Shown in pieces: positions 31,354-33,502 of a stretch of 33,502 nt of DNA. The notes beneath the pieces were generated by a model. The model did not search any database and had not been told where the DNA came from. It was given only the letters and a program-made list of their open reading frames with translations. The stretch spans positions 1 through 33,502 of the forward strand of contig JACRLY010000043.1 of assembly GCA_016219595.1 (NCBI GenBank). The letters run 5' to 3'. Origin of the DNA: Ignavibacteriota bacterium (GTDB lineage Bacteria > Bacteroidota > Ignavibacteria > Kapaibacteriales > UBA2268). How positions within the stretch are numbered: the first letter of the stretch is position 1; each line of letters opens with the position of its first letter. The position numbers were made by a program, and so were the translations under genes.

Positions 31354-33502
31354 CTGGCAGGTAACGAGACTTTCTACAACATGACGGTAAATAATATAAA
31401 TCATGTTGATGTTTCTGCAGTAGGCACAAGTTCCGATAATGGTATAATAATAACAAATACTTTGAACCTTCCGGCAGGAAATGTCAGAAGCAGGGGACGT
31501 CATGCAACAATACCGCAGGGTGCAGTTCTGACAAGACCCGGAGCCAGCCCCGGGCATATAGACGGCACACTGAGGAGGTATGTAGACCCGTCTGCCGGTC
31601 CTGTTAATTTTGAGGTTGGTTATGACAGGAGATACACTTCAACTACTCTTACATTCAATGGGAGCGGGGGAACTGCCGGTTTGGTAAGTGTAACAGCCGA
31701 TACATTAACAAATACTACTTCACCGATAACCGTTGGAATTAATCCTGCAGGAAGCGGGATGAGTGACCCGAGAAACGTCAGAAGACAATGGACAACTGCC
31801 ATACCTTCCGGGAGTACTTTCAGCCTTGGTACAATGAGTTATAATATTTTCAGTAGTTTTCTAAATGGTGATTTGAGGAACGGAGCAGACCCATTGTATT
31901 TTGAGACAAGGTTATATTCCGGCGGCTCCTGGATTGCTCCTAACAGGTTCGGTTCACCTCAGACAGGTACAAGAAGTGCAATATCGACCGAATACAGGGA
32001 TATTTCGGCATGGGGTACTTACATAATTGGAGAACCATCGCAATTAAGTTTTTATAGTATTGATAATAATAATTGGACAAATGCATCGAGTTGGTCAACA
32101 CAAAGTTATACAGGTCCTGCATCGGCTATAGCTCCTACAAATGATGCTTTAGCTTATATTGGAAATAGTAAAACAATTACTTTGAATTCAACACCGATTA
32201 CAGCAAATGGAATTGTAACAATCGATTCAAGCGGTGTTTTGATTTTTGGTTCTAATATATTAAGCGGAACAGGTGAATTCAGGCTAACAAAAGATGGAAC
32301 AGTCAGCCTTGGTGATCCGGGAGGTATAACAAATGCCGGAGCAACAGGAAATGTCCAGGTTACAACAAGAAGTTATAACTACAGTAATCATAACAGGGGT
32401 AATTATGTTTATACAGGAGGTGCAGCACAAGCAACCGGGAACGGTCTTCCGGGTGTTATTGCAACACTTACAATAGCAAAGAATACAGGGACTATAGTTA
32501 CTCTTTCAAACGCCAGTAATACAATATCAGATAGTATAAATATTCAACAAGGCACACTTGCTTCGGGAGCAAATAGTATTTCACTTGTAGGAAACTGGAG
32601 AATTTCCGGAATTGGTGTATTTACTGCAGGAACAGGCACTTTTAATTTTATCGGAAGAAGTTCTCAAACTGTAACTGCTCTGAATGATATTACGTTCAAT
32701 AATTTAACAATTAATAATGCCACATTAAATTCAAGGGTTGTATTTTTACCGACAGTAGCAGGTTACAGTCAGATGATTACAATTAACTCAAACCTGACTT
32801 ATTCTGCGGCAAATCTTGCTTATATTGACTTAAGTCCGAGTTCTAGTTCAATTACCGGTCCGAATTATAATCAGGGTGAATGGATAATGACTGTAATTAA
32901 TGGAGCCACTGTTACAAGAACGGGCATAGGACATGTAAACGGAGAGATGAGGAAATGGATTCCGGAGGGTGCAGTTGGTAATGCTACTACCGGTGGAGGA
33001 ACAGGTATTACTTTTGAAGTCGGTGTTGGTAATCAGTATAATCCGTTTACAATTAGATTGTCAAATAATCCGGCTAACGATGTTGCGGGATATTGCGGTA
33101 TACAGGTCCTTGGTTTCCAGCAACCTTACATTGCTGATTTAACAACAGTTGGACCTCCTGCTTATAGTTATCCACCGGAAAGGGCAATATCAAAATATTG
33201 GAGAATGACAAGCCCGACAACAAATGGATGGACAAGAGGAGACCGTATAATAGCGGTGAACGGTCAATACCTGAATCCACAGGATATACCGGGAGGTGCA
33301 TTGATAATGTGTTTCGACTTTGCATTCTGGAAAGGACCATTAAGTACTGATTGGCAAAGATTAAGACCACCCAGCGGTACATTTAACGATGGCTCTGGAA
33401 GTTCCTGCGGCGACAGGAATCAGACAGGTGTCGGTGGTGCTACCTATTCACCGAATGCAACAACAATTTCGACTATGGGTTATAATATTGCCACAGCAAA
33501 TG
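31354..33502 (+). CDS. Giant modular surface protein, segment 3 (runs off the window)
   Basis: The same frame as segment 2 stays open for over 700 codons from the TAA to the end of the window, so the gene is incomplete at its 3' end. It contains a boundary domain (LYFETRLYSGGSW, SAWGTYIIGEP) and a second copy of the large module: SIDNNNWTNASSWS, ATGNVQVTTRSYN, GTIVTLSNASNTISDSINI and SQTVTALNDITFNNLTINN. These match the order of motifs in segment 2. Two Cys pairs appear only near the end. The T9SS sorting domain expected for such a protein would lie beyond the window. Confidence 0.78.
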   Translation, partial: MAGNETFYNMTVNNINHVDVSAVGTSSDNGIIITNTLNLPAGNVRSRGRHATIPQGAVLTRPGASPGHIDGTLRRYVDPSAGPVNFEVGYDRRYTSTTLTFNGSGGTAGLVSVTADTLTNTTSPITVGINPAGSGMSDPRNVRRQWTTAIPSGSTFSLGTMSYNIFSSFLNGDLRNGADPLYFETRLYSGGSWIAPNRFGSPQTGTRSAISTEYRDISAWGTYIIGEPSQLSFYSIDNNNWTNASSWSTQSYTGPASAIAPTNDALAYIGNSKTITLNSTPITANGIVTIDSSGVLIFGSNILSGTGEFRLTKDGTVSLGDPGGITNAGATGNVQVTTRSYNYSNHNRGNYVYTGGAAQATGNGLPGVIATLTIAKNTGTIVTLSNASNTISDSINIQQGTLASGANSISLVGNWRISGIGVFTAGTGTFNFIGRSSQTVTALNDITFNNLTINNATLNSRVVFLPTVAGYSQMITINSNLTYSAANLAYIDLSPSSSSITGPNYNQGEWIMTVINGATVTRTGIGHVNGEMRKWIPEGAVGNATTGGGTGITFEVGVGNQYNPFTIRLSNNPANDVAGYCGIQVLGFQQPYIADLTTVGPPAYSYPPERAISKYWRMTSPTTNGWTRGDRIIAVNGQYLNPQDIPGGALIMCFDFAFWKGPLSTDWQRLRPPSGTFNDGSGSSCGDRNQTGVGGATYSPNATTISTMGYNIATAN

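Overview
The window is AT-rich and reads as a piece of chromosome from a member of the Bacteroidota/Ignavibacteriota (FCB) group. Three things point there. Several secreted proteins end in type IX secretion (T9SS) type-A sorting domains. An LptE-type lipoprotein and SecD/SecF carry features usual for that group. Several genes are preceded by a TAnnTTTG -7 box rather than a sigma70 -10 box. No tRNA, rRNA, CRISPR array, transposase or phage gene was seen.

Layout. Positions 1-1000 hold a tandem array of at least four tiny related genes (77-78 codons, first copy cut by the window edge). Each has a constant hydrophobic N-terminus, a variable core and a constant acidic/proline C-terminus. Positions 1092-6018 (minus strand) hold purA, then an apparent secD-secF-STAS operon with its own terminator. 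The 5' end of secD contains a perfect 80-bp palindrome and has no usable start codon in frame. A T9SS-exported protein of SGNH-like appearance (6137-7255) and topA (7627-9969) follow on the plus strand. Positions 9966-13541 (minus) hold a beta-barrel-like outer-membrane protein and an MBL hydrolase-lptE-GT2 glycosyltransferase cluster. The GT2 gene is broken, and the MBL gene carries an in-frame palindromic insert. Thiolase (13820-14992) is followed by a frameshifted T9SS protein and, 3 bp further on, a P-loop ATPase. Next come a small Gln-rich protein, a SAM methyltransferase and a GT4 glycosyltransferase (18745-21216). After these lie a four-PAS histidine kinase, glutamine-dependent nadE and a NarL-type response regulator (21393-26884). 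The window ends with two large exported surface proteins. One has tandem repeats and a C1q-like C-terminus. The other is a very long modular protein that is broken twice and runs off the window.

How the genes fit together. Much of the region serves the cell envelope: Sec translocation (SecDF), LPS assembly (LptE), polysaccharide synthesis (GT2, GT4, methyltransferase) and T9SS cargo. The rest is housekeeping (purA, topA, nadE, thiolase) and signalling (STAS, kinase and response regulator). The kinase and response regulator flank nadE and may be a pair.

The most unusual signals are the peptide array at the start, the perfect palindrome in secD, and five separate reading-frame lesions, nearly all in envelope or secreted-protein genes. 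Whether these lesions are real gene decay or errors of an assembled sequence cannot be decided from the sequence alone.
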